A DNA stretch of 55,880 nucleotides from Candidatus Gemmiger stercoravium (GTDB lineage Bacteria > Bacillota > Clostridia > Oscillospirales > Ruminococcaceae): contig DWWE01000066.1 in NCBI GenBank assembly GCA_019119835.1, positions 1 through 55,880 of the forward strand. Reading direction: 5' to 3'. Below are positions 19,849 through 26,290 of the stretch, piece by piece. The notes beneath the pieces are model-generated. The model was not told the origin of the DNA and searched no databases. It saw only the letters and a list, made by a program, of their open reading frames with translations. The translations under genes were made by a program, and so were the position numbers. How positions within the stretch are numbered: the stretch's first letter is position 1; every line of letters starts with the position of its first letter.

Positions 19849-20752
19849 ACTGATCGACCTGGCCGCCCGCAGCCCCGCCGCGTTTGTGGATGTCTGCGAA
19901 AAGCGCTACCATGACCGGCTGGACCGGGTGGTGGAAACCGCGCTGGAGCGCAAGGTACAGATCATCATGCTCACCGGCCCGTCGGCCGCCGGCAAGACCA
20001 CCACGGCCCACAAACTGGCCGAGCGGATCGCGGCGCGGGGGATGCGCAGCGCGGTCATGAGTCTGGACGACTTCTTTGTGGGGGAGGGGCGCTACCCCAA
20101 ACAGCCTGACGGCAGCGATGACTATGAGTGCGTCGAAGCCCTGGATCTGCCGGTGCTGCGCAGCTGCCTGGCTAGCCTGGCCCGGACCGGGCGGTGCGAA
20201 GCGCCGATCTTCAGCTTCCTGAGCCAGCGCCCCACCGGCGAGACCCGCACCGTCGATGCCCGGGGCGGCATTGCGGTGGTGGAAGGGCTGCACGCCTTCA
20301 ACCCGGCGCTGCAGGTGGACGCGCTGCCCGCCGGCACCGCCCTGCACCTGTACGCCGGCCTGCGGGAAGAATATGCCGCCCCGGACGGCGCCCGGGTGCT
20401 GGCCACCCGGGACATCCGGCTGGCCCGCCGGCTGACACGGGACTTTTTGTTCCGCGGCCATGACGCGGACTTCACCCTCGGCCTGTGGCCCCACGTCTGC
20501 GCGTCGGAGGATAAGTACATCAAGGCGTTCAAAAACCGTGCGGACCTGGTCATCGACACCTCCTTCAGCTACGAGGTCTGCCTGTGGGAACACTACACCC
20601 AGCAGATGCACGCCGAAGCCCACGCCCGCCGCCTGCGGGACCTCTGCGCCCGGTTCGCCGCCTTCCCGCCGCTGGGGGGCACCGTCGTGCCCGCCGACAG
20701 TATGCTGCGGGAGTTCATCGGCCAAAAAACAGGGGACACCGACAAAAAATAG
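19802..20752 (+). CDS. Nucleoside kinase of the uridine kinase / phosphoribulokinase family
   Basis: A 316-residue P-loop kinase with the Walker A motif GPSAAGKTTTA (about residues 59-69), an SLDDFF acidic motif and VVEGLHAFNP, typical of uridine-kinase-like enzymes in clostridia. The N-terminal 55 residues are an extra segment without motif. It probably phosphorylates a nucleoside such as uridine or cytidine, or a related substrate. AAGGAAGG lies inside the hemZ reading frame, and translation begins 47 bp before the hemZ stop, so the two are translationally linked. The distance from the nucleoside importer cluster (31-40 kb) argues for a housekeeping rather than a dedicated role. Confidence 0.8.
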   Translation: MTHAAKTPPKRLVGCELIDLAARSPAAFVDVCEKRYHDRLDRVVETALERKVQIIMLTGPSAAGKTTTAHKLAERIAARGMRSAVMSLDDFFVGEGRYPKQPDGSDDYECVEALDLPVLRSCLASLARTGRCEAPIFSFLSQRPTGETRTVDARGGIAVVEGLHAFNPALQVDALPAGTALHLYAGLREEYAAPDGARVLATRDIRLARRLTRDFLFRGHDADFTLGLWPHVCASEDKYIKAFKNRADLVIDTSFSYEVCLWEHYTQQMHAEAHARRLRDLCARFAAFPPLGGTVVPADSMLREFIGQKTGDTDKK

Positions 20753-20805
20753 GACCTCTTCCGCGAAAAGTTAAAGAAAAGGTCACAATTATCTTTGTTT
20801 TTTGA

Positions 20806-20834
20806 TTGAAAACCGCGCAGCAATCGGCTATAAT
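20806..20834 (+). promoter_or_regulatory. Strong sigma-A-type promoter for the zinc-ribbon protein
   Basis: TTGAAA at 20806-20811 and TATAAT at 20829-20834 are exactly 17 bp apart. The transcript would begin about 43 nt before the start codon. It is one of the best promoters in the window and suggests high expression of the downstream gene. Confidence 0.8.
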
Positions 20835-20882
20835 GCAAATAGCACCATCCCAAACCGAAACTCTGAATGCGAGGTGTTTATC

Positions 20883-21356
20883 ATGACGTTTGAACTGGAC
20901 ATCGACAAGATCAAGGAGCAGGGTCTCCAACTGGTGGATCTGGCCAAGAAGACCGCGCTGGATCTGGCCGACAAGGGCAAAAACCAGCTGGATCTGGTCA
21001 ATGAAAAGACCCAGCTTTCCAAGGCGCAGCGGCAGCTGGGCGCGCTGGTGTACAGCCTGCATAAATCCGGGGAGGAAAACCAGCCCCTTGTGGATAAGTA
21101 CATCGAGAACATCGCCGAGATCGAGGCGAATATCGCCGCCATCAAGGAGCGTATGACCGCGGAGGAGACCGCCGAGGCGGAAGCCACCGCCGAGACCACC
21201 GCCGATGTGACCGATGCCGCGGAGGCTTCCGCCGAGGAGGAAATGCCGGAGGAGGACGAGTTCGAGGACAACCGCCCCACCAAGGTCTGCCCGGTGTGCA
21301 ATGCCAAGGTGGATGTGGACGCGCTGTTCTGCAACCACTGCGGCGCGCAGCTGTAA
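20883..21356 (+). CDS. Coiled-coil protein with a C-terminal zinc ribbon, function unknown
   Basis: A 157-residue acidic protein. Residues 1-90 are helical and rich in K, E, L and Q, consistent with a coiled coil; residues 95-135 are an Ala/Glu/Thr-rich linker with repeated EA and ET pairs; the C-terminus is a four-cysteine zinc ribbon, CPVC and CNHCG. There is no signal peptide or membrane helix. Similar small zinc-ribbon proteins are frequent near division or translation genes in clostridia but have no settled role. It has its own strong promoter and a long gap downstream, so it is probably a monocistronic, well-expressed gene. I cannot assign a function. Confidence 0.75.
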   Translation: MTFELDIDKIKEQGLQLVDLAKKTALDLADKGKNQLDLVNEKTQLSKAQRQLGALVYSLHKSGEENQPLVDKYIENIAEIEANIAAIKERMTAEETAEAEATAETTADVTDAAEASAEEEMPEEDEFEDNRPTKVCPVCNAKVDVDALFCNHCGAQL

Positions 21357-21417
21357 GTGCGCGGCAGGGCGCAGAAGGCCGAAAGCCGGGAGGCTGCGGG
21401 TCCTGTGCCCCACGGGC

Positions 21418-21445
21418 TTGACAAATGAAAAATCCTGTGTAAAAT
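21418..21445 (+). promoter_or_regulatory. Promoter for mazG
   Basis: A consensus TTGACA at 21418-21423 and TAAAAT at 21440-21445 are 16 bp apart. The predicted transcript starts about 32 nt before the mazG ATG. Confidence 0.7.
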
Positions 21446-21483
21446 GTTGCGTGCGGTCTTTTTGCGCCGCCGGCGGGGAGCCT

Positions 21484-22182
21484 ATGATCCATTATCCTGA
21501 AAAACAACGCTATACAGCCGAGGATCTGGCGGCCATCATCGCCATTCTGCGCGACCCGGAAACCGGCTGCCCATGGGACAGGGTGCAGACCCACCAGTCC
21601 ATCCGGATGAATTTTCTGGAGGAAGCCTACGAGGCGGTGGATGCCCTGGATCTTGACGACCCGGACCTGATGCGGGAAGAGCTGGGCGATGTGCTCATGC
21701 AGGTGGTTTTCCACGCCCGCATCGAGCAGGAAGCCGGCCGGTTTGACTGGTCGGCGGTCTGCGATGCCGTATGCCGCAAGCTGATCTGGCGTCACCCGCA
21801 TATTTTTGGCGCTGCGCCCGGCGCAGAAGGCATAAATGACTGGGATGCGCTCAAGAATATGGAAAAGGGGCGCACCACCCTGCAGGCGGATCTGGAAGCG
21901 GTGCCCCGCGCCATGCCGGCCCTGATGCGGGCAGCCAAGCTGCAGAAGCGGGCCGAAAAGCACGGCGAACCGCAGCCGCCCGTCCGGCCGGAGGATCTGG
22001 CCGATGCGGCGGCCCGGCTGCAGAGCGCCGCCCCCGGCAGCCCTGCCGCGGAAGCGGCCCTGGGCCGGCTGCTGTTTTTGGCAGCCGCGCTGGGGCGCAG
22101 CGCCGGGCTGGACCCCGAACAGGCATTGGAACGCGCCAACGATGCGTTCATCCGCGATGCCGCCCACATCCCAACTGCCTAA
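21484..22182 (+). CDS. mazG: MazG nucleoside triphosphate pyrophosphohydrolase
   Basis: A 232-residue MazG that hydrolyses NTPs or dNTPs to monophosphates, a cleaning function for damaged nucleotides. The all-alpha NTP-PPase signature is visible: CPWDRVQTHQSI, FLEEAYEAVDAL and MREELGDVLMQVVFHA, with metal-binding E-E-x-x-E/E-x-x-D residues. The second repeat is shortened and the whole protein is smaller than E. coli MazG, as usual for clostridial forms without the N-terminal methylase domain of Bacillus YabN. GGGGAG precedes ATG 21484. In Bacillus this gene is followed by yabO-yabP-yabQ-divIC-yabR; here hup and a repeat are interposed. Confidence 0.92.
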   Translation: MIHYPEKQRYTAEDLAAIIAILRDPETGCPWDRVQTHQSIRMNFLEEAYEAVDALDLDDPDLMREELGDVLMQVVFHARIEQEAGRFDWSAVCDAVCRKLIWRHPHIFGAAPGAEGINDWDALKNMEKGRTTLQADLEAVPRAMPALMRAAKLQKRAEKHGEPQPPVRPEDLADAAARLQSAAPGSPAAEAALGRLLFLAAALGRSAGLDPEQALERANDAFIRDAAHIPTA

Positions 22183-22246
22183 AGGCGGACACGCATAAGA
22201 CGCACGACCCCGCTTTTGGCTTATAAATCACTTGGAGGTACAAACT

Positions 22247-22519
22247 ATGACCAAAGTTGAACTGATCGCCGCTGTGGCCGCCAATGCCGGCCTGACCAAG
22301 AAAGATGCCGAGAAGGCTGTCACCGCCACCATCGATGTCATCACCGAAACTCTGCAGAAGGGCGAGAAGGTCTCTCTGGTGGGCTTCGGCACCTTCGAAG
22401 TCCGCGAGCGCAAAGAGCGCCAGGGCCGCAACCCCCAGACCCGCGAGCCCATGACCATTCCGGCTTCCAAGCTGCCTGCGTTCAGCGCCGGCAAGGCTCT
22501 GAAGGACGCCGTGAAGTAA
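22247..22519 (+). CDS. hup: HU-family DNA-binding protein
   Basis: A 90-residue HU histone-like protein that bends and compacts DNA as a dimer. The typical N-terminus [20 protein letters not shown], the core [20 protein letters not shown] and the arm [14 protein letters not shown] with the DNA-intercalating proline are all intact, as is the C-terminal [20 protein letters not shown] lies 7-8 nt before ATG 22247. Codon use is noticeably less GC-extreme than in neighbours (many GCT, CTG and AAG codons), as expected for a highly expressed gene. Its insertion between mazG and rqcP breaks the usual Bacillus order. Confidence 0.97.
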   Translation: MTKVELIAAVAANAGLTKKDAEKAVTATIDVITETLQKGEKVSLVGFGTFEVRERKERQGRNPQTREPMTIPASKLPAFSAGKALKDAVK

Positions 22520-22534
22520 GAGCTGCGCCTCTTT

Positions 22535-22556
22535 GCCCGCCGCATTCCGGCGGGCT
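22535..22556 (+). terminator. Stem-loop after hup, first copy of a 22-bp direct repeat
   Basis: GCCCGCCG/CGGCGGGC-type stem with loop CATT lies 15 nt after the hup stop, but the expected T-tract is missing: the stem is followed by CAGATTG. The identical 22-bp stem recurs at 22779-22800, where it is followed by TTTTCTTG. This looks like a terminator split from its T-tract by insertion of the repeat element. Confidence 0.75.
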
Positions 22557-22562
22557 CAGATT

Positions 22563-22683
22563 GTCTAAAATTGTCGCTGTCGGCGGACATGTGCCGACGA
22601 CAGCGACACCGCCAGGGAAATTTTGCGGCAAATTGTGTGCGAGGAGTTTTGCTCCGAGTGCGCGATTTGGCGTAAAATTTTGT
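22563..22683 (+). repeat. Two-hairpin dispersed repeat, copy 2
   Basis: Hairpin 1 at 22573-22607 has a 10-bp stem, GTCGCTGTCG paired with CGACAGCGAC, around a near-palindromic centre. Hairpin 2 at 22618-22680 pairs AAATTTTGCG with CGTAAAATTT through a long imperfect stem, with an inner GGAG/CTCC. The element matches positions 1-118 in inverted orientation, differing mainly in the terminal loop of hairpin 2 and by a compensated pair in hairpin 1. It lies between hup and rqcP, inside a normally compact gene cluster. Confidence 0.88.
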
Positions 22684-22750
22684 CGAAGGGGATACACAAG
22701 GGGAAACAGACGCGTCAGGCAATTGCCGTGCGCGGCTGTTGCCTCTTGTG

Positions 22751-22777
22751 CAGCGTGTCGAGTCCCTCGACACGCTG
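22751..22777 (+). repeat. Perfect 12-bp hairpin beside repeat copy 2
   Basis: CAGCGTGTCGAG and CTCGACACGCTG form a perfect 12-bp stem with a TCC loop. It lies between the two-hairpin repeat and the second stem-loop of the 22-bp direct repeat. There is no T-tract directly after it, so it may be part of the inserted segment rather than an independent terminator. Confidence 0.8.
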
Positions 22778-22778
22778 T

Positions 22779-22808
22779 GCCCGCCGCATTCCGGCGGGCT
22801 TTTCTTGT
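22779..22808 (+). terminator. Intrinsic terminator, second copy of the 22-bp direct repeat
   Basis: The stem at 22779-22800 is identical to 22535-22556 and is followed by TTTTCTTG, a normal terminator tail. It would end transcription of hup and of the inserted segment just before rqcP. Confidence 0.8.
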
Positions 22809-22832
22809 CCCGCCCCCAATGAAAGGAATCCT

Positions 22833-23078
22833 ATGCGCCTGGATAAATACCTGAAAGTCAGCCGCCTGATCAAGCGCCGGACCCTCGCCAACGAAGTGGC
22901 GGACGCCGGCCGGGTGCTGGTGGGCGGCAAGCCGGCCAAGGCCAGCTACGCCGTCAAACCCGGCGACATCATCGAAATCACCTTCGGCAACCGCCCGGTC
23001 AAGGTCCGGGTCCTCTCGGTCACCGAGCCGAAAGGCAAGGACGTAGCCCGGGAACTGTACGAAGTCATCGAAAGCTGA
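22833..23078 (+). CDS. rqcP: RqcP (YabO), S4-domain ribosome quality-control factor
   Basis: An 81-residue S4 RNA-binding protein. RqcP proteins bind stalled 50S subunits and work with RqcH in C-terminal alanine tailing of incomplete peptides. The S4 fold is plain: MRLDKYLKVSRLIKRRTLAN, then the GRVLVGGKPAKASYAVKPGD loop and a final beta strand. The length is normal. ATG 22833 has GAAAGGAA 6-7 nt upstream. It opens the conserved rqcP-yabP-yabQ-divIC-yabR order. RqcH itself is not in the window. Confidence 0.93.
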   Translation: MRLDKYLKVSRLIKRRTLANEVADAGRVLVGGKPAKASYAVKPGDIIEITFGNRPVKVRVLSVTEPKGKDVARELYEVIES

Positions 23079-23107
23079 CGGCCGAAACCCGGCCGCCCCA
23101 TACATAA

Positions 23108-23165
23108 AGCCCGCTGTCCCCGCATAAGTATGTAACAGTACACAAGGGGGACAGGGGGCTTTTTT
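23108..23165 (+). terminator. Terminator-like hairpin covering the yabP ribosome binding site
   Basis: AGCCCGCTGTCCCC at 23108-23121 pairs with GGGGGACAGGGGGCT at 23146-23160, with one G-G mismatch, around a 24-nt loop; six T residues follow and run straight into the yabP ATG at 23166. The only purine-rich ribosome binding site for yabP is inside the 3' arm, so folding would both end rqcP transcripts and mask yabP translation. Confidence 0.75.
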
Positions 23166-23486
23166 ATGTTGGAACCGCATGCCCAGGAAACGCCGGCCGC
23201 ACCGCCCGGCCGGGACCCGGCCCCATGCCGGGAACATGTGCTGCTGCTGGAAAACCGCAGCCGGCTGACCGTCAGCGGGGTGACGCGGGTGGTCAGCTGT
23301 GACGAGGGCGGCGCCACATTGAAGACCAGCCAGGGGGACCTTACCATCGGCGGGCAGGGCATCCAGGTCAGCGAACTGTCGGTGCGCACCGGCCAGGTGA
23401 ACATTGCCGGCAAGATCGAATTCCTGCAGTATGCCGAAAACCGCCAGACCGCGGGCGGGCTGCTGGCCCGCCTGCTGCGGGGATGA
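23166..23486 (+). CDS. yabP: YabP sporulation protein
   Basis: A 106-residue YabP-family protein. An N-terminal polar segment (about 1-23) precedes the beta-rich YabP domain with HVLLLENRSRLTVSGVTRVVSCDE, TSQGDLTIGGQGI and ELSVRTGQVNIAGKIEFLQYAE. YabP is made in the mother cell and is needed for spore formation in Bacillus; its molecular role is unresolved. The stop overlaps the yabQ start (ATGA), so the two are translationally coupled. The start codon follows directly after the T-tract of a hairpin that masks the ribosome binding site. Promoter elements were not identified; a sigma-E promoter would be expected from relatives. Confidence 0.92.
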   Translation: MLEPHAQETPAAPPGRDPAPCREHVLLLENRSRLTVSGVTRVVSCDEGGATLKTSQGDLTIGGQGIQVSELSVRTGQVNIAGKIEFLQYAENRQTAGGLLARLLRG

Positions 23487-23935
23487 ACGCCGCACCCGCC
23501 CTGGCGGCGGCGCTGCGGGATGTGGTTGCCTGCCTGGGCATCGGGCTGCTGCTGGCGGCTGCCCGGGACGCTTTGGGCCTGCTGCTGGGCAACGGCCGGG
23601 TGCGGTGCTTTGCCTGGGACCTGGCCGCCTTTGCGGGGGCGGCGGTGCTGCTGTGCGGCTTCGTGGCGGGGGCGTCGTCCAGCGGGGTGATGCGGTGGTA
23701 TATGGCGGCCGGGCTGGGGGCCGGGGCGCTGGGCTGGCAGTGGGCGGTATCCGGCCTGCTGCACCGGCTGGCTGGCGGGGTGCGGCGGGCGGCCGTCTGG
23801 CCGCTGCGGCGGCTGCGCCGGGCCCTGGCGGTGCGGCTGCCGGCCCCGGGCGGCAAAAAAACGGGAAAGAAAAGCAAAAATGTAACAAAGCAGAAAAAAT
23901 TGTTGCAAACAGACAGGGAAATATTGTATAATTGA
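23483..23935 (+). CDS. yabQ: YabQ spore cortex biosynthesis membrane protein
   Basis: A 150-residue membrane protein placed directly after yabP and overlapping it by 4 bp. Three hydrophobic segments (about 13-32, 43-63 and 68-88) are followed by a basic amphipathic region and a Lys-rich tail (GGKKTGKKSKNVTKQKK). The gene order and the membrane topology identify it as YabQ, which in Bacillus localises to the outer forespore membrane and is required for cortex formation. The 3' end contains the promoter of divIC, and the base composition drops there. Sequence conservation in this family is low, so the call leans on synteny. Confidence 0.88.
   Translation: MNAAPALAAALRDVVACLGIGLLLAAARDALGLLLGNGRVRCFAWDLAAFAGAAVLLCGFVAGASSSGVMRWYMAAGLGAGALGWQWAVSGLLHRLAGGVRRAAVWPLRRLRRALAVRLPAPGGKKTGKKSKNVTKQKKLLQTDREILYN
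23903..23932 (+). promoter_or_regulatory. Vegetative promoter for divIC within the 3' end of yabQ
   Basis: TTGCAA at 23903-23908 and TATAAT at 23927-23932 are 18 bp apart, inside an AT-rich island at the end of yabQ. It would give the division gene expression independent of the sporulation genes upstream. Confidence 0.65.
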
Positions 23936-23984
23936 TTCTGTTTAGAAAACATTGTCCAACGCGGGAAGGGAGGCGACGCGGGCG

Positions 23985-24266
23985 ATGAACCACAAAACCG
24001 GCCTGGCCCGGCGGATCATTCCGATTTTGGTGCTGGTGCTGTGCTTTTCGCTGTTCTACAGCCTGCTGCGCAGCCAGATGACCATTCGGACCAAAGAACA
24101 GGAACTGGCCAGCGTCACGGCCGAACTTTCCGATCAGCTGGCCCGCAATGAGGACCTGCAGCGCACCCTTGATGACGGGGAGGACGCCATCATAGAGCGT
24201 TTCGCCCGGGAGGAAGGTTACTCCAAGCCCAATGAGCGGATTTGGGTGGACATCAGCGGCAAATAA
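23985..24266 (+). CDS. divIC: DivIC/FtsB-type septum formation initiator
   Basis: A 93-residue bitopic membrane protein with a short basic cytoplasmic N-terminus, one helix (about 11-28: IIPILVLVLCFSLFYSLL) and an extracellular coiled coil (about 33-65, rich in E, L and Q). The C-terminus IIERFAREEGYSKPNERIW is the conserved DivIC end, RxELGYVKPGErv-like. DivIC works with FtsL and DivIB in the divisome to activate septal peptidoglycan synthesis. GGGAAGGGAGG precedes the start ATG 23985. Its position after yabQ is the standard Firmicute order. Confidence 0.93.
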   Translation: MNHKTGLARRIIPILVLVLCFSLFYSLLRSQMTIRTKEQELASVTAELSDQLARNEDLQRTLDDGEDAIIERFAREEGYSKPNERIWVDISGK

Positions 24267-24376
24267 GTTTTCGGTACAGCAAAGGGGCTTTGCGGCGTCC
24301 GGCAGGCGCGGCAGGGCGGCCCTTTTCTGAAATAAACAGGCGGGCAGCGCCCCGCCGGAAAAAGGGGTATCAGAGT

Positions 24377-24871
24377 TTGACACTACAGGTTGGGGATATT
24401 GTTGAGGGCAAGGTGACCGGCATCAAGCCGTTCGGCGCGTTCGTCTCCTTGCCGGAAGGCAAAAACGGTCTTGTGCATATTTCGGAGGTCTCCTACGAAT
24501 ATGTGCAGGACCTGGCTGCCGTGCTCAGCGAAGGGCAGGATGTCAAGGTCAAGGTGCTTTCCATTGCACCGGACGGCAAGATCGCCCTGTCCATCAAGCG
24601 CACGCAGCCGGCACCGCCCCGCGGTGCCAACGCCAAGGCCGGGGGCGCCCGGCCTGGCGGCCACAGCGGTCAGCCGCCGCGCCAGGGCGGGCGTGCCCCC
24701 AAGCGGGAAGCCCCGCCCCGCGTGTGGCAGCCGAAACCTGCACAGCCGCAGGGGAACCTGAGCTTTGAGGATATGATGGCCCGCTACAAGAGCCAGAGCG
24801 AGGAAAAGATCGCCGACCTCAAGCGCGTCACCGAAAACCGCCGCGGCGGGTATTCGCGCCGCCGCGGCTGA
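24377..24871 (+). CDS. yabR: YabR-type S1-domain RNA-binding protein
   Basis: A 164-residue protein with one S1 domain (about 3-75: VGDIVEGKVTGIKPFGAFV, GLVHISEVSYEYV, VKVKVLSIAPDGKIALSIK) followed by a Pro/Arg/Gly-rich disordered linker and a charged C-terminal tail with SFEDMMARYKSQSEEKI. This matches YabR/general stress protein 13-like proteins, which bind RNA. I chose the TTG at 24377, with AAAAAGGGG about 11 nt upstream; no ATG or GTG lies between it and the S1 homology. It closes the rqcP-yabP-yabQ-divIC-yabR block. Confidence 0.88.
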   Translation: MTLQVGDIVEGKVTGIKPFGAFVSLPEGKNGLVHISEVSYEYVQDLAAVLSEGQDVKVKVLSIAPDGKIALSIKRTQPAPPRGANAKAGGARPGGHSGQPPRQGGRAPKREAPPRVWQPKPAQPQGNLSFEDMMARYKSQSEEKIADLKRVTENRRGGYSRRRG

Positions 24872-24906
24872 TCCCGCCCGACCCGGGCGGAGCCTGACAG
24901 ACGCCG

Positions 24907-24940
24907 GCAAAAGGGCGCTGCCCTTTGCGGCTTCTGTTTT
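24907..24940 (+). terminator. Probable terminator after yabR
   Basis: AAAGGGC and GCCCTTT form a 7-bp stem with a GCT loop, extended by flanking GC pairs, then a short T-rich run. The T-tract is weak. A tandem 15-bp period (CGGCAGATGCACA twice, 24967-24995) follows in the gap before the methyltransferase gene; its meaning is unclear. Confidence 0.5.
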
Positions 24941-25133
24941 CATGCCCGTTTGACAGGCGCACAACACGGCAGATGCACAAGCGGCAGATGCACACTGGGG
25001 GTACGGCGGCCCGGTCCGCCCGGCCCCCTGTGCGCATTGGCCGCTTTGCTTTTGTTCCCCGCCGCGCCGCCGGCCGGCAGCCCCTCGCGCCTGTTTTCCC
25101 GCTGCCCAGCAGCCCATCTGGAAAGGAAATCCC

Positions 25134-26288
25134 ATGTCCAACACCTACACCCTGGTCGCACCCTGCTTTTTCGGCACCGAGGCCACCCTGGCCTTTGAGG
25201 TCCGCCGCCTGGGCGCCGAGAACGTCCAGGTTACCGACGGCCGGGTCCAGTTCACCGGCCCGGCTTCGATGATCGCCGCCGCCAACCTCAACCTGCGCAC
25301 CGCCGAGCGGGTGCTCCTGCTGCTCAAAACCTGGCAGGCCACCACCTTTGACGAACTCTTCGACGGGGTCTATTCCATCCCCTGGGAGGAGCTGCTCCCC
25401 GCTGACGCGGCCTTCCCGGTCAAGGGGTCGAGTCTGTCCAGTCAGCTGTCCAGCGTGCCCGCCTGCCAGAGCATCGTCAAAAAGGCGGTGGTCAAGCGGA
25501 TGATGGCCGGCCACAAGGTCTCCGCCCTGCCGGAGTCCGGCCCGGTGTACAAGCTGCGGTTCGCGCTGCGCAAAAACACCGTGGAAATGATGCTGGACAC
25601 CTCCGGCGATGGGCTGCACAAGCGGGGCTACCGCCGCCACGCCACCCTGGCCCCCATCAAGGAAACGCTGGCTGCCGCCATCGCGGACCTGGGCCGGGTG
25701 CGGCGGGACACCCTGGTGCAAGACCCCTTCTGCGGGTCGGGCACCCTTGTGATCGAAGCCGCCCAGAAGGCGCTGAACATCGCCCCCGGCCTGCACCGCC
25801 ACTTTGCGGCCGAAAACTTCCCCTTTGTGCCGGCCGAGGCATGGCGGCTGGAACGGCAGAAGGCCATCGAATCGGCCCGCCCCGACGCGGCCTTCACCGG
25901 ATTCGGGTTTGACATCGACCCCGCGGCGGTGGAACTGGCCCGGGCCAACGCGAAACTGGCCGGGGTGGGGGAGCGCTGCCGGTTCGAAGTGCAGGACGTG
26001 CGGGACTACCGCCCCGACCCGGACGCCACCGTGCTGACCAACCCGCCCTACGGCGAGCGCCTGGGCGACGCCGCCGAGGCCGCAACCCTCGCCGCGGCGC
26101 TGGGCAAGGTGTGGCGGTTTTCACCGGGGGCGGGGCTGTACGCCATCACCGCCGATGCGGATTTTGAGGCGCATTTCGGCCAGAAAGCCGCCCGCCGCCG
26201 CAAGATCTATAACGGCATGATCCCCTGTCAACTGTATATGTATTACCAGCGCACCGCGCAAAAGCCCAACAAAAAACAGGAGGGTTGA
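25134..26288 (+). CDS. THUMP-domain class I rRNA methyltransferase (RlmL/YpsC-like)
   Basis: A 384-residue RNA methyltransferase. The N-terminal THUMP region (about 1-165) contains APCFFGTEATLAFEVRRLG and DTSGDGLHKRGYR, and the Rossmann-like methyltransferase domain has the AdoMet loop DPFCGSGTLVIEAA and catalytic motif TNPPYGER. These define the RlmL/YpsC family that methylates N2 of a guanine in 23S rRNA; the exact target base is inferred from family only. GGAAAGGAAAT lies just before ATG 25134. The NYN-domain gene follows after 2 bp, so the two form an operon. Confidence 0.9.
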   Translation: MSNTYTLVAPCFFGTEATLAFEVRRLGAENVQVTDGRVQFTGPASMIAAANLNLRTAERVLLLLKTWQATTFDELFDGVYSIPWEELLPADAAFPVKGSSLSSQLSSVPACQSIVKKAVVKRMMAGHKVSALPESGPVYKLRFALRKNTVEMMLDTSGDGLHKRGYRRHATLAPIKETLAAAIADLGRVRRDTLVQDPFCGSGTLVIEAAQKALNIAPGLHRHFAAENFPFVPAEAWRLERQKAIESARPDAAFTGFGFDIDPAAVELARANAKLAGVGERCRFEVQDVRDYRPDPDATVLTNPPYGERLGDAAEAATLAAALGKVWRFSPGAGLYAITADADFEAHFGQKAARRRKIYNGMIPCQLYMYYQRTAQKPNKKQEG

Positions 26289-26290
26289 GA

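Noticed and set aside
22561-22854. Short proteins encoded across the two-hairpin repeat
   Set aside because: Several frames are open in both strands of the palindromes, with Cys/Arg-rich nonsense-like peptides. The bases vary as a folded structure, not as codons.
24967-24995. A direct-repeat array as a CRISPR
   Set aside because: Only two 14-15-bp units lie head to tail without spacers, and no cas gene is present.
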